Assembly: GCF_947179515.1 (NCBI RefSeq)
Contig: NC_067485.1
Span: forward strand, 10,668,096-10,732,095
Length of the DNA stretch: 64,000 bases
Direction of reading: 5' to 3'
Origin: Apodemus sylvaticus
Taxonomy: Eukaryota > Chordata > Mammalia > Rodentia > Muridae
The position numbers and the translations under genes were made by a program. A model generated the notes under the pieces. The model searched no databases. It was not told where the DNA came from and saw only the letters and a program-made list of their open reading frames with translations. Positions 1-12,749 of the stretch are shown piece by piece (the first letter of the stretch is position 1; every line of letters starts with the position of its first letter).

Positions 1-855
1 AAAAAAAAAAAAAGAGGCCATAGTAACCAAAAGCAAAGCACGCCGAGTTTAGTCTTTAGTTTTCTGTGCACAAGAGAGCCTTCAGAAATCAGTTTGGATT
101 CTTTCTTCTCCCATAGAACCGTCCTATCAGGGCACTTCAGTGTGCGGGATGTGAATGCCTGCTGTTCGCTTAAGAACCTTGTCCTTTGTGTCTGCCGAGG
201 CCTCGGGTTCTGGTGACAAACTGGTGTGTATCAACTAAGGACCTGCATGGGTTCAGGGACGTGTCTGTGTTGGTGGTTGGACTCTGGCATGTAGACCAGT
301 GTGGCCTGGACGGGAAGTGACGACCTGTCAGTATCAGGCTGAGGAGGCAACCCGGCAAGGCTTGTCCAGAATGCTTTGGTCACTCTGTCCACCACGACTT
401 TTCTCCTGGCTCTGAGGCAGGGGACTGCAGTCAAAATGTTCCTTTCTAACCAGCTCTCAACATAAGCAGGCAGGAAACAGTAGGAGAAACCTTCCTGATT
501 GTGACTGTTTCAGGGTAACACAGTCTGAGACCTAAACTCTGTCTAATGTGTCTATGGAGATTTTGTAAACCCTGGGTTTTGAAGTAGTTTGAAGGTGCAG
601 TCTTGTTGGAAAAGATATCTTTCCCTTCCCCCTAAAGTCCTACATACTCTCTCCTTTCCTTCATAATTTCATATATCCAGCGGTCATATGTACGGCTTCA
701 GTCTGACCAAGCTGACCTTTACATGGAAAGTGAGTGCTTCTGTTGTTGTTTCTCCCAGGACAGTGTCTTCCCTAGGTGGGGGAATTCCATCCACCCCTTC
801 ACAATTTTACTTCTAGGAATTCGGGTTTTGAGCAATTATCAAGTTGGGAGATCCA

Positions 856-1050
856 GTGGTGGTGGTGGTGGTGGTGGTGGTGGTGGTGCTGCTGCTGCTG
901 CTGATGATGATAGTTCTGTTGGTGGTTTGGTGTTAGTGATGGTGCTAGTGCTGGTTGGTGATGGTGGTGATGTTGATGGTGGTGATGATGGTGGTCATGG
1001 TGGGGGCAGTGATGGTGGTCATGGTGGGGGCAGTGATGGTATGATGGTGC
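856..1050. repeat. GGT/GCT/GAT trinucleotide array and 24-bp tandem
   Basis: Pure GGT runs from 856 to about 888, then GCT to about 901, then GATGAT and an irregular GGT/GAT stretch. A 24-bp unit starting GGTGGTCATGGTGGGGGCAG is repeated at 990-1013 and 1014-1037. Confidence 0.95.
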
Positions 1051-1765
1051 TAGTTTTCTATTCGTAAGTTTATCTTGTACAATTGTGATAGGAATGAATA
1101 AACACTGCACTCCTGTCCTTTTCTCTGAGTGCCATAACTCTGGCACTTACCCCTTCCTTTTAAGCCATCACTCAATAGACATCAGCTTCTAGAAAGCTTC
1201 ATGATCGTCTTCAATAAAATCAAGTCTGCAACAGTCCAGCAGGGCCTGGAGCAGGCTCATGGCTCTGAGAAAGGGACACTGAGAAAGGACCAATGCAAGA
1301 AGGCGGGGTGGGAGTGGGGGTGGAGGTTTGTTTTCAATGTTTAATTCAGTATTATTATGATTTTTGGATTTTGGACTACATCCAGCTAAGAAGACATGTT
1401 CCGTTGTGGTCCAGGAGTTATGTGAAGTCGGTAAATGCCACTGCAGCCCCTGGAAACAAGAGTCCACTTGATGCCAATCAAGCAATCAGAGAACTGTAGT
1501 TGACTGAAAAGCGAAAGCTCTGCCGCTCAGATGGAACGAGCCAGAAATCTCTCTGACACTGATGAACTAAACGCCTTTCCTTTTTATCCTTTTGACTTAC
1601 AAACCGTGTGATTAGTGCCTAAGGTATGTGGCATGCACTCAAACACAGTATAGAGACAAGGTACCCTAAAATAAGCCTCCTCAAAATCCTAGCAGAGGCT
1701 CCTTTCGAAGCCTGGGCAAAGGAGGGAGTGCACTTTTCCATTTACTGAGTACAGTATTGATGTAG

Positions 1766-2780
1766 AGCCTCCATCTGCACTGTCCTCCCCACTGCTGATG
1801 CAGCGCCTGTCTGTACTCTCCTCCCCACTGCAGATGCAGCACCTGTCTGCACTCTCCTCCCCACTGCAGGTGCAGCGCCTGTCTGCACTCTCCTCCCCAC
1901 TGCAGATGCAGTGCCTGTCCGCACTCTCCTCCCCACTGCAGATGCAGTGCCTGTCTGTACTCTCCTCCCTACTGCAGATGCAGTGCCTGTCTGCACTGTC
2001 CTCCCCACTACAGGTGCAGCACCTGTCTGCACTCTCCTCCCCACTGCAGGTGCAGTGCCTGTCTGCACTCTCCTCCCCACTGCAGATGCAGCACCTGTCT
2101 GCACTCTCCTCCCCACTGCAGGTGCAGTACTTCTGTCTGCACTCTCCTCCCCATTGCAGATGCAGTGCCTGTCTGCACTCTCCTCTCCACTGCAGATGCA
2201 GCACCTGTCTGCACTCTCCTCCCCACTGCAGATGCAGCGCCTGTCTGCACTCTCCTCCCCACTGCAGATGCAGCACCTGTCTGCACTCTCCTCCCCACTG
2301 CAGATGCAGCGCCTGTCTGCACTCTCCTCTCCACTGCAGATGCAGTGCCTGTCTGCACTCTCCTCCTCACTGCAGGTGCAGTGCCTGTCTGCACTCTCCT
2401 CCTCACTGCAGGTGCAGTGCCTGTCTGCACTCTCCTCCCCACTGCAGGTGCAGTGCTTCTGTCTGCACTCTCCTCCCCACTGCAGGTGCAGTGCCTGTCT
2501 GCACTCTCCTCCCCACTGAAGGTGCAGTGCTTCTGTCTGCACTCTCCTCCCCACTGCAGGTGCAGTACTTCTGTCTGCACTCTCCTCCCCACTGCAGATG
2601 CAGTGCCTGTCTGCACTGTCCTCCCCACTGAAGGTGCAGTGCTTCTGTCTGCACTCTCCTCCCCACTGCAGATGCAGTGCCTGTCTGCACTCTCCTCCCC
2701 ACTGCAGATGCAGTACTTCTGTCTGCACTCTCCTCCCCACTGCAGGTGCAGTGCTTCTGTCTGCACTCTCCTCCCCACTG
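1766..2780. repeat. 36-bp minisatellite, about 28 units, with a 38-bp variant
   Basis: The array repeats the unit CAGRTGCAGYGCCTG + TCTGCACTCTCCTCCCCACTG (36 bases). R is A or G, and the YGCC segment varies. A 38-bp variant has TTCTG in place of CTG; I count seven, six of them between about 2450 and 2760. Every unit carries a PstI word (CTGCAG, except CTGAAG in two units and CTGCTG at both ends) and a CANNTG E-box word. Because neither unit phase has stop codons, long open frames appear in several frames on both strands. These are repeat artefacts. Confidence 0.97.
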
Positions 2781-3100
2781 CTACTGGCCAAGAAGATAGG
2801 AGGTGGGGCCACCAGCTCGGGTCATAGTAGAGACCATGATGGAAGATGCAGAAAATTGATAAAAATTGACAGCATTTATATTCCGCTAAAATGACAGCGA
2901 TCTAAGAATTATAGAGGCCCTAACAGAAAAGGGCTGCCCAAATGCTGGGCAGTATAGCCATGTGCTATATCACCCTGATCTTTCTACCCCATTACTGACA
3001 TGGTAGGAAATTAACAATAGTCAGCTCCTTCCCAAGTTCCTGAGAAAGATTGACAATTACTAATAACAAACGGTTTGAAGAGCCTCCCTGTTGCCCACTC

Positions 3101-3140
3101 CCTTCCTTCCTTCCTTTTTCTTTCTTTCTTTCTTTCTTTC

Positions 3141-3204
<64 letters not shown>

Positions 3205-3222
3205 TTCCTTCCTCCTTTCCTC
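3101..3222. repeat. CTTT microsatellite
   Basis: About 25 CTTT units form a pure pyrimidine strand from CCTTCC at the left to CTTCTTCCTTCC at the right. Confidence 0.97.
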
Positions 3223-4124
3223 CATCTCCCTCTCCCTTTTACTCAAAGCACTTGTTTGAACCTGACAAGTGGGAGCCGCAGCCCCTTCCTGGGTTTATCA
3301 GCATATGCCCTCCAGCCTTCTTCCTGATGGGGTTCAGTGCTTGTCTGTTAAGAGCGCCCTATGGCTTGCGAGTTTGGGCCTTTTCCCCATCACACTTAAG
3401 ACTGTTATACTAAGTCTTTCTGGGAATAGTGTCTCTTGTCAGGTGATTATTGTGTTTTAAGTTCATTCTCCAAAGAGTCCACTCAACACTTTGGCACAGC
3501 ACATTAGAAACTAGATGTTTTATGGGCTTAAAACAGATATTTTAACATAAACATGGAAATGAGCTCCAGAAAATGTGCAAGAATAGAAAAAAATTCAAAT
3601 TAGGCTGAAAACACCGGGAGCCAGAACTGATTCCTTTAAATAGCCTCTCCCCTATGCAGACAGAGCTGCACACCAGCCTTGAAGCAGTGTTGGGTCTGCT
3701 CTTCCCTCGCACATGCCTACACGCTTGGCCAAGTGCTCACGTGACAGCTGAGCTCTCAACACTACTCCAGGGAATTAAACAGCTTGGTCAAACTCGCCCA
3801 CACCATGTCATATGCCACAAGTGATATTATGTCATAAAAGAGTCTTCATGACAGTCGTAAGGGTTAGGTGTAGACTGGGGACACAACTCCAGGAAAGGAA
3901 GATCATGTGACCCTGGCGGAGTCCTCCCACTGCTCAACTGAAGGCCAGGCAGGCTCTTGCACTAATAATCCCTCAATAACACCCAAGGCGTCAAGCCTTT
4001 CTGCTACTGATTTCTGTAGAACACTACCATAAACAACAACAACACACACGCACAACTTTTTAAACTGTGGAGGAAAAAATACAAGAGTTCTGGGCAAACT
4101 ATAGCCAATGTCTTAACTGAAATG

Positions 4125-4230
4125 TAAGAGGGAAGTATTATTCCTATTTTACAGAGAAGCAAACAGACTAGTTAAATCTACCTGTAAAAGGTGGTTGCCC
4201 ACTTGGTGCCAACTCCTGCCCTAGGGACTA
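4125..4230 (+). mobile_element. MIR SINE relic
   Basis: TATTATTCCTATTTTACAGA and GAAGCAAACAGACTAGTTAAA are MIR-like words. Weak. Confidence 0.45.
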
Positions 4231-4380
4231 AAGATGCAGAGGGCACAAGATCTGGGCTCCATCAAAGGAAGGGAAGCAAGGGAAGAGGCTGGACAGTAGG
4301 AGATGCTCTCAAGGTGGTACATCATTAGCAATGGCGTCCCAAAGTGATCTTCTTCCCAAGGAGTCTGACAGATGGGTGAC

Positions 4381-4518
4381 AAGGGAAAGCATGAGGCATG
4401 AGTGTGTGTGGACACACTGTGTTCAGGGATCTGAGGAGTGAGTGTGTGTGGACACCGTGTGTACTCAGAGACCTAAGGAGTGAGTTGTGGGTACAATGTG
4501 TGCTCAAGGATCTGGGGA

Positions 4519-4554
<36 letters not shown>

Positions 4555-4616
4555 AAAGAGTGTATTCAGGAATCTGAGGAATGAGTGTATGTGGACACAG
4601 TGCTCAGGGATCTAAG

Positions 4617-4658
<42 letters not shown>

Positions 4659-4684
4659 ATACACAGTATGCTCAGGGATCTGAG

Positions 4685-4720
<36 letters not shown>
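4381..4720. repeat. Minisatellite with three embedded GT expansions
   Basis: A unit built around CTCAGGGATCTGAGGAGTG followed by GTGTGTGGACAC recurs about six times (near 4420, 4465, 4505, 4568, 4604 and 4671). In three units the short GTGTGTG part has grown into pure GT arrays at about 4519-4553, 4619-4655 and 4687-4718. Confidence 0.92.
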
Positions 4721-4722
<2 letters not shown>

Positions 4723-4919
4723 CTTTTAGAAAGTTACTATAGCTGCCTATGTTCAGGATAATTAATTGCCTTTAATAGCTCTATTTTAAGGCTTATACCA
4801 AATGCCCCCTTCCCCCATCACCTCTCATCTCTTTCCTCCCACACTCCACTCCCACTCTCTCAGTCACGCTCATGTGAATGAATATTTTGCTGGCATGAAG
4901 CCTGGGCATCAAGTCACAC

Positions 4920-5035
4920 ACTAAGGTACAGAATCACAGACAGTTGTGGCCTGCCACGTGGGTGCTGGAAATCAACCCAGGGTCCTCTGCAAGAACAGCC
5001 GGTTCTCTTGACCTTTGAACCTTCCCTCTAGTTCC
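4920..5035 (-). mobile_element. B3-type SINE fragment, minus strand
   Basis: GTGGGTGCTGGAAATCAACC, CAGGGTCCTCTGCAAGAACAG and TTGACCTTTGAACC are the reverse complement of the B2/B3 head. The 3' half towards 4806 is degraded. Confidence 0.75.
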
Positions 5036-8000
5036 CACAAGAAGATTCTTAAGCCAGATTGCATATGATAAATCAATCCATACGTTTTACAGCTCCTGTG
5101 GGGTGTGAGTCCTGAGCTGGAATATATGAAGGAATAAGTTTGATTTCTTAAGTGTCTAACAGAATGCAGAGCACTGGTGCAGAGTGATTTAAATGCAAAG
5201 AAGAGGCTGTAGCCGGAGCCCAGGGCATCAAACAAAGGGTTTCTCCAAGGTTTTCTGCAGAGCAGGCATTCTGAAGTATCTTTTGGGAACGTGTAAGAAG
5301 AGTGGGGTCCTTCGAAGTGACAAGGAGGACTGTGGGACACAGCACGGTCCTTCCTCGGAAATCACAGGCCCTGCTTTGCCTACCTTGGTCTTGCTCTTTG
5401 TTTAGTCATCAGAGGATCCCAAGCCTTTTAATCCTGCTTTGCCACCTTGCCTCCTAGTCCTTCTTAATTAATAGCGCTCCCGGCAATCACAAGCAATTCT
5501 CAAACTTGCTCCTATAGATACACAGCACCTAATGGCTCTTCACGGAATTCCTTATGATGAATCTGTAACCAGGCAAGTCACAACAGATCAGTCTCTAAGG
5601 CTGTTACCTGGTGATGCCAAGTTCAAATGAGTGCCTGTCTGAGCTGTTTTCACAACATACAGTTGGGATCTGGTGCATAGACCATATTTGCTCTGACCTT
5701 GGATTTTCTTTCAATTTATCTGAAAAAAAAAATCTCAAAATTGTCAAATTCAAAGCACAAACAGCTGCGGCCCGGCTAGTAAAGCAGAGGGGTCCCCATC
5801 TCCATAGAGACTTTGTGTTCAATGCAGGTATCCCAAAGTTACACAGGCAGAGTCTAAAAACTGCAACACACCCCCAAAACAATCTTTTCTAGTTTTACTG
5901 CTGATGTATTATTAATATAGAAATGCCTTTGTGTGCAAGAAAAATCATTTGTAATCGTATCAGATGTCAGCATGGTTGGGAAATCCCTTCCCCTGTCTGA
6001 TGTCCCCAGCGTGTCCCCAGCGTGTCCCCAGCGTGTCACGCACTGGGCTCTCGTTTTTTGCACTTTGATTTTTAGAGCATAAATGTTTCCACAGTCATTC
6101 TCCTGAATCCTTACCCCCACTGTGACCTGGGGCTCCTTCTGCTCGCATGCCGCAGGGGTGGGGGATGGGAATAAGACCTCTCGTAATCCAGTTCCTGTTT
6201 GCTTCTCCACATTAGCCTTCTGCCTCTCTGCCTCACCTAGCCTGACCCGAGGCAGGTTCCTGCATGAGGTTTGTAGGCCTCGCTGACGCTGTGTCTGCTT
6301 CCCCCCATGCCTTCCACCTGGCCTCCTCCACCTCTGAAACAGGGCGACTAACAAGTCCTTCTAGCTCTGCCTTTTACCCTTAGTTTATCCAGGTGGCTTC
6401 CTCCACTACCCAAACACGGACAGAGCCCATCTTTGATAATGATGTACAAATCACCCCATCTGTCCTTATCTGTCAGCTATTGTCACATCTGCCCGTGTAA
6501 CAGACACCTCCAAACTCAGTCCTCTGCACATGGACATGTACCCCATGTTTACAAGTCAGGGTGAAGAGTCTGAGTCCATGGTCGGTCGCGGTGGGTGGTG
6601 GTGGGTGGCAGTGCGTGGCAGTGGGTAACAGTGCCAAGGGACCAAGACTCAGCTCCACACTACCACCCTCAACCACCTGAGATGTGTGCTTGGATTTGGG
6701 GAGATCTTGGGGATTTGGGGAGATCAGCCTATACAGGGGTTTGTTGCTTTCACACTGAAGAATTTCAGGATTAGCCAGTTCAGGAAGGCAGAGTTATCAA
6801 AGATAATTCGGTACAGGTTCTAAGCATGACCACTAAGGGAGAGAAAGGCCCTCAGAAAGAAAACTACACCTCAACAAAGGTGTTTACTTCCCGAGAGCAC
6901 AGGTAAAAATCCAGACTACCCAAGTTTGGGTACAGGCTCCTTGGGAAAGATTAAGCAATTAATTGTCTTAACATTAGCCATACAAACACGTTTGGGGAAT
7001 CTTGGAGTACATCTCAAAGGTTGCTAAAAAATCCTCCACCCACCTTTTGACAGAAGAAATGGCTGAGGTGGCTTCAGAAATGCCTTGGGTAGAGTTATAA
7101 TTTAGTAAATTAACCTAGGAGTGATATAAGTATATGTGCCCTTTCCCTAAAAATGGGTCTCTGACAAGATGCAGAGACAAGAGCGGTTTGTGGCTGAGAG
7201 AGAGGGAAAGGCCTCGGTTGTTGGTTATACTGAAACTCTACTCTGCTGAGGCAAAGGCCTCGACTGGACTCCAGAGTGGAGCCAGGGAGGAGCTCCCGTC
7301 GCTCTTTTCGTGTCCCCTGGACGTCTGTGCCTTTCTTCTGTGCCCCTAGGGCACATTCTTCTCTTGGTAACTATCAGATACTCAGGGGGCAACAGAGAAG
7401 GCCTGCTGTCCCCAGGCCTAGGTTGGAACTCCAAGGCTGCCATTCCCACCCCCACACTGTCTCCACTGGCCACAGCGGGGAAGAAGGAGGAGGGTTCTTC
7501 TCAGGAGACCGGAAGGAAGCTGGTGGCACCCAGCCCAGCCCTGCTGAAGCCCACCTCAGCTTCCCCTTGACTTTTCCATTTCCAACACTCCATGCCCAAC
7601 CCATCAGCAAACTCGGCTCCATCCTGCAGAGACCTCCATGGCCTGCAGAGACCTCCATGGCCTGATATCCTTTTACCCCTTGACTGAGTTCGCCTGGTCC
7701 TGGCCACCTTCATTTCTCCTCTAGGACATGGACACAGCATCCTGGTTGGCTCTTCTGCTTCTGCTCTTGCTCCTTGCAATTCGCTCCATCCCAGCAGCCA
7801 GACTGATCTTCTCAGGGCCTGGATCAGATGGTGTCCGCTCTGCTCTGAGGTCTTCCAATGACTTCCCATCCCCCTGGGGGAAGAGGAGGACAGTTCTCAG
7901 AGTTGGACATCGCCATCTGCTCACCGCTGCTGCTCTGGCCTCAGCTCTCCCCGCTCGCTCTCTCCCTTGCTCCCTTTGCCCCAGTCACAGGCCTGCAGCT

Positions 8001-8059
8001 CCTCCTCACTGACCCCTGACACACTATCCTTTCGCTTTGCAGTCTTCTTTCTCTGGAGA

Positions 8060-8330
8060 TCCTGTCTGGAACACATCACAAATTTGCATAGCTGTCTCTC
8101 TCACCTCCCTCCACTCTCCATTCAAAGTCACCTCCTCAGGGAGCTAGCTCCTGCTTTCCCAACTGTATGAAGCAGTGACCTCTCCTGGCAGCTTTCTGCC
8201 CCCCTCCGCCCCCAGTGAAATGCAAGGTCCCCAAGAGGAGCAGCCGCTTGCCTTGCTTCTGGCTGCCTCCGACATGCAGTGAGTACTCGGTGGCCCTTCG
8301 CTCAGTGATCATTGAACACTCATCACATAT
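8060..8330. mobile_element. Possible L2 LINE 3' relic
   Basis: TTCAAAGTCACCTCCTCAGG, GAGCTAGCTCCTGCTTTCCC and GCAGTGAGTACTCGGTGGC resemble the L2 3' end. Heavily diverged. Confidence 0.4.
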
Positions 8331-9604
8331 AAACTAATCTCCCAGTGAAACGGTGTCTCTGTGGGCCAGGAGAGCTCCATCATCACTCCTTCTAGCCCCA
8401 GGGCAAGGTAGCCCAGTGAGCACACACTGGGCTGGGTAAAACCTCTCTCCAAGAGGAGGTCCCTGGAAGCCACTCACTCCGCCTTTAGATTAGTAAATTC
8501 TCACCTGGTTTTGAATCTTACCAATAGTGTTTGTTTGAAAGGAAATGTTTTCCCAGGAGTTAGTGCCAGGCTGCCTGTGGAAGAATTGAGCTCCACTTTG
8601 ACAAGCAGGAGAGCTCACCTTCTGAACCCCACCCCCCCCCCCGGGGCTTCCACTGGCATCGTTCCCTCTGAGCCACCAGCCTCACAGGGGCGAGGCACGC
8701 CTGCCCACCCTCCGTGTCTCAGGGATCCCAGGTAGTACTCAGTTCATCGGTGGTGACTAGATGAATGACTGAGAGAATGCCCCGTGGACGGACGTGGCTT
8801 GGCTATGCCAGTGGGTGGACGCTTTGACAGGAACCAGGAGGGGGCCACTTTTAGTTTGGCAGCATCTAGAGCCATCTCATCTGCTTCCACTACAACAGGA
8901 AAGAGATCCCAAAAATGTGTTTGCTGAAAGCCGTCCAGCTGTGACTGTCCGACCCCTCGGGGACGGAGCTGGCACAGATGGTGTTGTCATATCCTGCCAG
9001 GCTGTTTCTCTGTGTGCCTGCAGAACGAGCTGCAAGACCCTCTAAGCCACTATAAGGGGACTCTGGGAACCTTCTGTTTATCAACCCAGTGCCACATCTT
9101 TCACCATGTAGACAAGGATGTGAGTGGGAGGAGACTCGTTGCAGAGTAAAGGTGAGCCGTGAGATCAAGGAGGATGTAGGATCGGACAGAGTGGGCGGAT
9201 ACCACGTGCTCTGCCACACACCTCTCAGGAAGGGGTGCTGGGCTTTGGAACGTATACTATGGAAGTTTTATGGGAGACTTAGGACCTTGATAAAAACAAA
9301 AAATTCTGAACCATTCTTTTAGGATATGTGGGCCAACGTGTGCCCGACACGCGGGTCAATGTGCATCCCACTAAACCATAAAAGCGCCCACCGGCTCATC
9401 CCCCCTCACTCCCCCATCCCACCTCCCCTGGGTGTGTTAACACAAGGCCCTGCCTAGAGTCTCAGCACCACTGCCTCAAACACCAGTCCCTCAAGGACCC
9501 TGAGCACTGTTGCTTCTTCCTGCCTGACAGAGAGGGCATGAGGGTTTGAGTATGTGCTAGGGCATTACTGCTGCTATAAATGAGTACCTTCCTGCACTGG
9601 GGTA

Positions 9605-9770
9605 TGGATACCTGAGTTTGAATCATGGCTGTCAGCAAGTCTCTGGACTTCAGATCTCCATCCAGGAAACAGTATCTACGTCCTAGGTTTCTCATGAGAA
9701 TTTGATGAGCTAAATATGTAAGGCAGCCCAAGGCTTGGCCCATGGCAAGCAGTCACTAAATGATAACCAA
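9605..9770 (-). mobile_element. MIR SINE relic, minus strand
   Basis: GTCTCTGGACTTCAGATCTCC, AATTTGATGAGCTAAATATG and CATGGCAAGCAGTCACTAAAT match the reverse complement of a MIR core. Confidence 0.6.
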
Positions 9771-10325
9771 TTATAATGCCACTTGTAATAATTATACCTC
9801 TTAATATTGTGTCTCTCTTGGTCTATTTTATACTTTATATACTATTTATATACTTTACAGTTTGGATGAATTACAAAGAAATGTTAACAAAAGGCTCGAG
9901 AGACCAGTGGTCAGGTGTGTGCATCTGGTAGACAGCCTCTTCCTGCATTGTTCCATGGAGGGAGGTAGAAATACAAGACAACTCGAAAGAGAATAAACTT
10001 CTAAGTGCAGTTTTTAGCTCATGTCATAATGTATCCACTCCCCCAATACTGACCTTGGTCTAATCGCAAGGGCAAAGCGCTACTGACTTCGTTACTTCTT
10101 ACTAGGCTCTAACATTGCTGCACTAGCTGTTAAGTTGCCAAGACAGGAGCTTTGGGCAATGCATTCAAACCATGGCAATTCAAACCAAGCATGCTTGGGC
10201 CAACCCAAGTTGGAGGCAGGCTGGCAGAAGAGAGGAGAACCCTTCCTGAAGACCATCCATCCATCTTTCTATTTTAACTTACAATCCTTACTCACAGATT
10301 GGGGCAATCATTCATTACATATGGT

Positions 10326-10420
10326 AACTAGAAAGGACTGTGTGTGCACAGTGGTGTGTGTGTGCATGCGTGCATGTGTGTGTGTGTGAGTGTATGTGCA
10401 TAAATGTGAGTGTGTACAAA
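10326..10420. repeat. Degenerate TG repeat
   Basis: Irregular TG-rich sequence with GCATGCGTGCATGTGTGTG words. Confidence 0.85.
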
Positions 10421-10789
10421 AGAGCTGCCAAGACAGAGAAGAGGAGGGTGTGGGTGGAGGTGTGTAGCCTGCAGGGACTGAGCAAGATCCACCCAGGTTT
10501 GGAATCACTGCAGCAGAAGAGCAGGGAGCTAAGGCGAGGCCCTGCTGAGAACTCTGCAACACAGAGCCAAGGAGCATCCTTGCTCTGGGTAAAGATTTGT
10601 GAAGTGTGTGGGCTCCTGTGTAGACACATGAGCAAACTTGGTGTGCTGAGTAATACACACAGTCTGTGCACATGATCAGGCCTGGTTAGAGTCACCAACA
10701 TCTAGGCCAGCCCGCGCAGGGATGGCCCTCTCCCAACAGCACCTTTGTAAGCCCCCCACGCTAGAACGGTCACCCCTGCTATGCCTCGC

Positions 10790-11030
10790 ACCCGCCTCAG
10801 CCTCTTAGCTTCTGCTCCTCCACAGGTCTCAGTTCATACTCTGTCTCCCCTCTGAAAGCCTTGATGGCTACGTGTCAGTGGGATGCCCAGCTCTGCACCA
10901 GGGCACCTGCAGCTACCATGTGGTTTTCATCTGGTTGCCAGTATCTTGCTTGCCAGGGTTATGTTTCATTTAGATACGGATTCCCAGTGCCTGGCACATC
11001 GTGGCTGCTTAAATGTTCTTGTGGCATTGG
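10790..11030. mobile_element. Possible L2 LINE 3' relic
   Basis: TTCCCAGTGCCTGGCACATCG followed by TGGCTGCTTAAATGTTCTTG is the typical 'cagtgcctggcacatagtagg...aaatg' end of L2. The part to the left is degraded. Confidence 0.45.
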
Positions 11031-11984
11031 TGGGTGTGATGCCCGGCTTTCCTGAAGACTACGGGAATTGTTTTCTCGAAAGGCAGCTCTGTTCCTAGGT
11101 AAGCCTCTTAATCCAACAGAGGACCTCTTAAGAAAACCATCAGGCACAGTAATCTGGTATTTCTGGAATTTCACAGAGGTGTTGCTACGCTAAGAGTCCC
11201 TCTCAATGTCAGTAGCTGCCAACCAGGTAAATCAAAACCAAGGTGGGAAACTAAAGCATCAGCAGAGTTGAGTCAGCACTGCCTGGCACAGAAGCCGTGC
11301 CTGTGCCCAGGGTCCTCCATCAGAGTTGTGAACTATCAGAACTTTGCCCCATCCCCACACCCCAACCTTCTGGCCTCTGTTTGTATCATGCACCCAACGG
11401 CTTCACTGAATGAAGCTACGGGAGTTGCTCCAATACAGGGATTTGTCAGCTGTCTTGGGAGAGGCACTGGAAGAGCTAAACCATAGACAAGAATCCTTGT
11501 TGAGGTTTCCTGTAAACTGCGAGCTCCAAATCGCTACAGTGTGGGCAGTTCTCTGAGCTTGCTGATTTATCCAGAATCTCTACTTCAGTCTGCACGGGAA
11601 ACAAAGAAACCAATTCTCATTATAACAATGAGAACCAAGCTCAGGCTCTCACCCAGAATTCCACATCCATCAGCTGATTCCAGTTATAACTAATAAGAAC
11701 TCAGCCCTGTATGATAAATCTTAGCATACTCTCACCCATCAAGCAAGTGAGAAGTGTGAAGGAAGAAAGGCACCAGGGTGGAGCCCTGGGTAGCTGTGGG
11801 GTCCTGCGTGTGCATTACACACCCAGCACCAGGCTGCCTGTTTCTCCTGCCTCTGTTCACTGAATCCTTACAGCATCATTAATGAGGCATCTCCGTCATC
11901 ACCGGGGGAGACAGGGTGTCCCTAGCCACTCTGAACCTGCATTTGAGCATCAGACTGCTCCCAAGCACTCCAACCACACACCCC

Positions 11985-12290
11985 TTTTCTCCATCTCTGT
12001 ACTTTCCCATTGATTCGCTGGAACACATCCTTCAGTAAAGCCCTCTCTGGCCTTCATGCTGTCCCTAAGAGATGCAGTACCGCCATCCTTTTTCTGAAGA
12101 AATGTCCCACAAGGACACAGTTACCTTGACAGCTCTTGCCCCTGACAGTGTCCACTGCACTGATTCTGGGGTTGAAACTGGAACCCCCGTGCTGTTGCTT
12201 GTCACACCTAGGCCTTTCTCTGCCCCTCATCCCAAGAACACCCATGCCTGACTGACAGGTCAATGGATCATCCTACCCTTTACTGCTGTC
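11985..12290. mobile_element. Possible L2 LINE relic
   Basis: CACATCCTTCAGTAAAGCCC, TCTCTGGCCTTCATGCTGTCC and the general word order suggest an L2 3' part. Weak. Confidence 0.3.
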
Positions 12291-12749
12291 CCCGTTGACA
12301 CTATGAGAGGACAACACACTGTGGGACCACCCAGTCACTCCCCTGTGGTCCAGCTATTGCAGTTTCAGTCTTGGTGTTTCAGTATGAACACACCACCCTT
12401 GTAGCATTCTAACTGGGTTCTGCTGACTCTCTTCTTCCAGTGGTCTAACCCTCATCCTCTCCTGGTCGCCATGGGCACTCATCTGTCACCATCAGTAAGC
12501 ACAGACCCTTAATAATCTCCTTCCCTTGTACCAGTCTCAGCTCCACGGACCACCATTAAAACCACTCCTCTATATAGTCCTCAACTCCTCTGCCCTCTGT
12601 AGATTTCTCTTTGGAAAAAATCAAGTTTCTGACTACTCTGTATAGGCACCCAAAAAGGGGGAAGGTATTTAGAAAAAACAGAATCCCATTAAGGGCCCTC
12701 ATCTTGTCTTTATTACCGCAAACCTCAATGAGCTCATCTGTGGTTTGCT

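Noticed and set aside
799..1146. Minus-strand frame with a poly-His run
   Set aside because: Translation of a GGT/GAT trinucleotide array read backwards; no coding context.
1766..2780. CRISPR-like regular 36-bp periodicity
   Set aside because: The units are head to tail without unique spacers, in a vertebrate intron, with no cas genes.
1742..2827. Long open frames of 195-356 codons on both strands, with 12-residue repeats
   Set aside because: They coincide with the 36-bp minisatellite, whose unit length is a multiple of three and lacks stops in most frames; several frames on both strands are open at once, and there is no conserved domain.
2992..3413. Frames rich in Phe-Leu-Ser or Lys-Glu-Arg
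   Set aside because: Translation of the CTTT microsatellite in several frames.
5854..6354. 166-codon minus-strand open frame
   Set aside because: No recognisable domain, no splice context, composition like non-coding DNA; a chance open frame.
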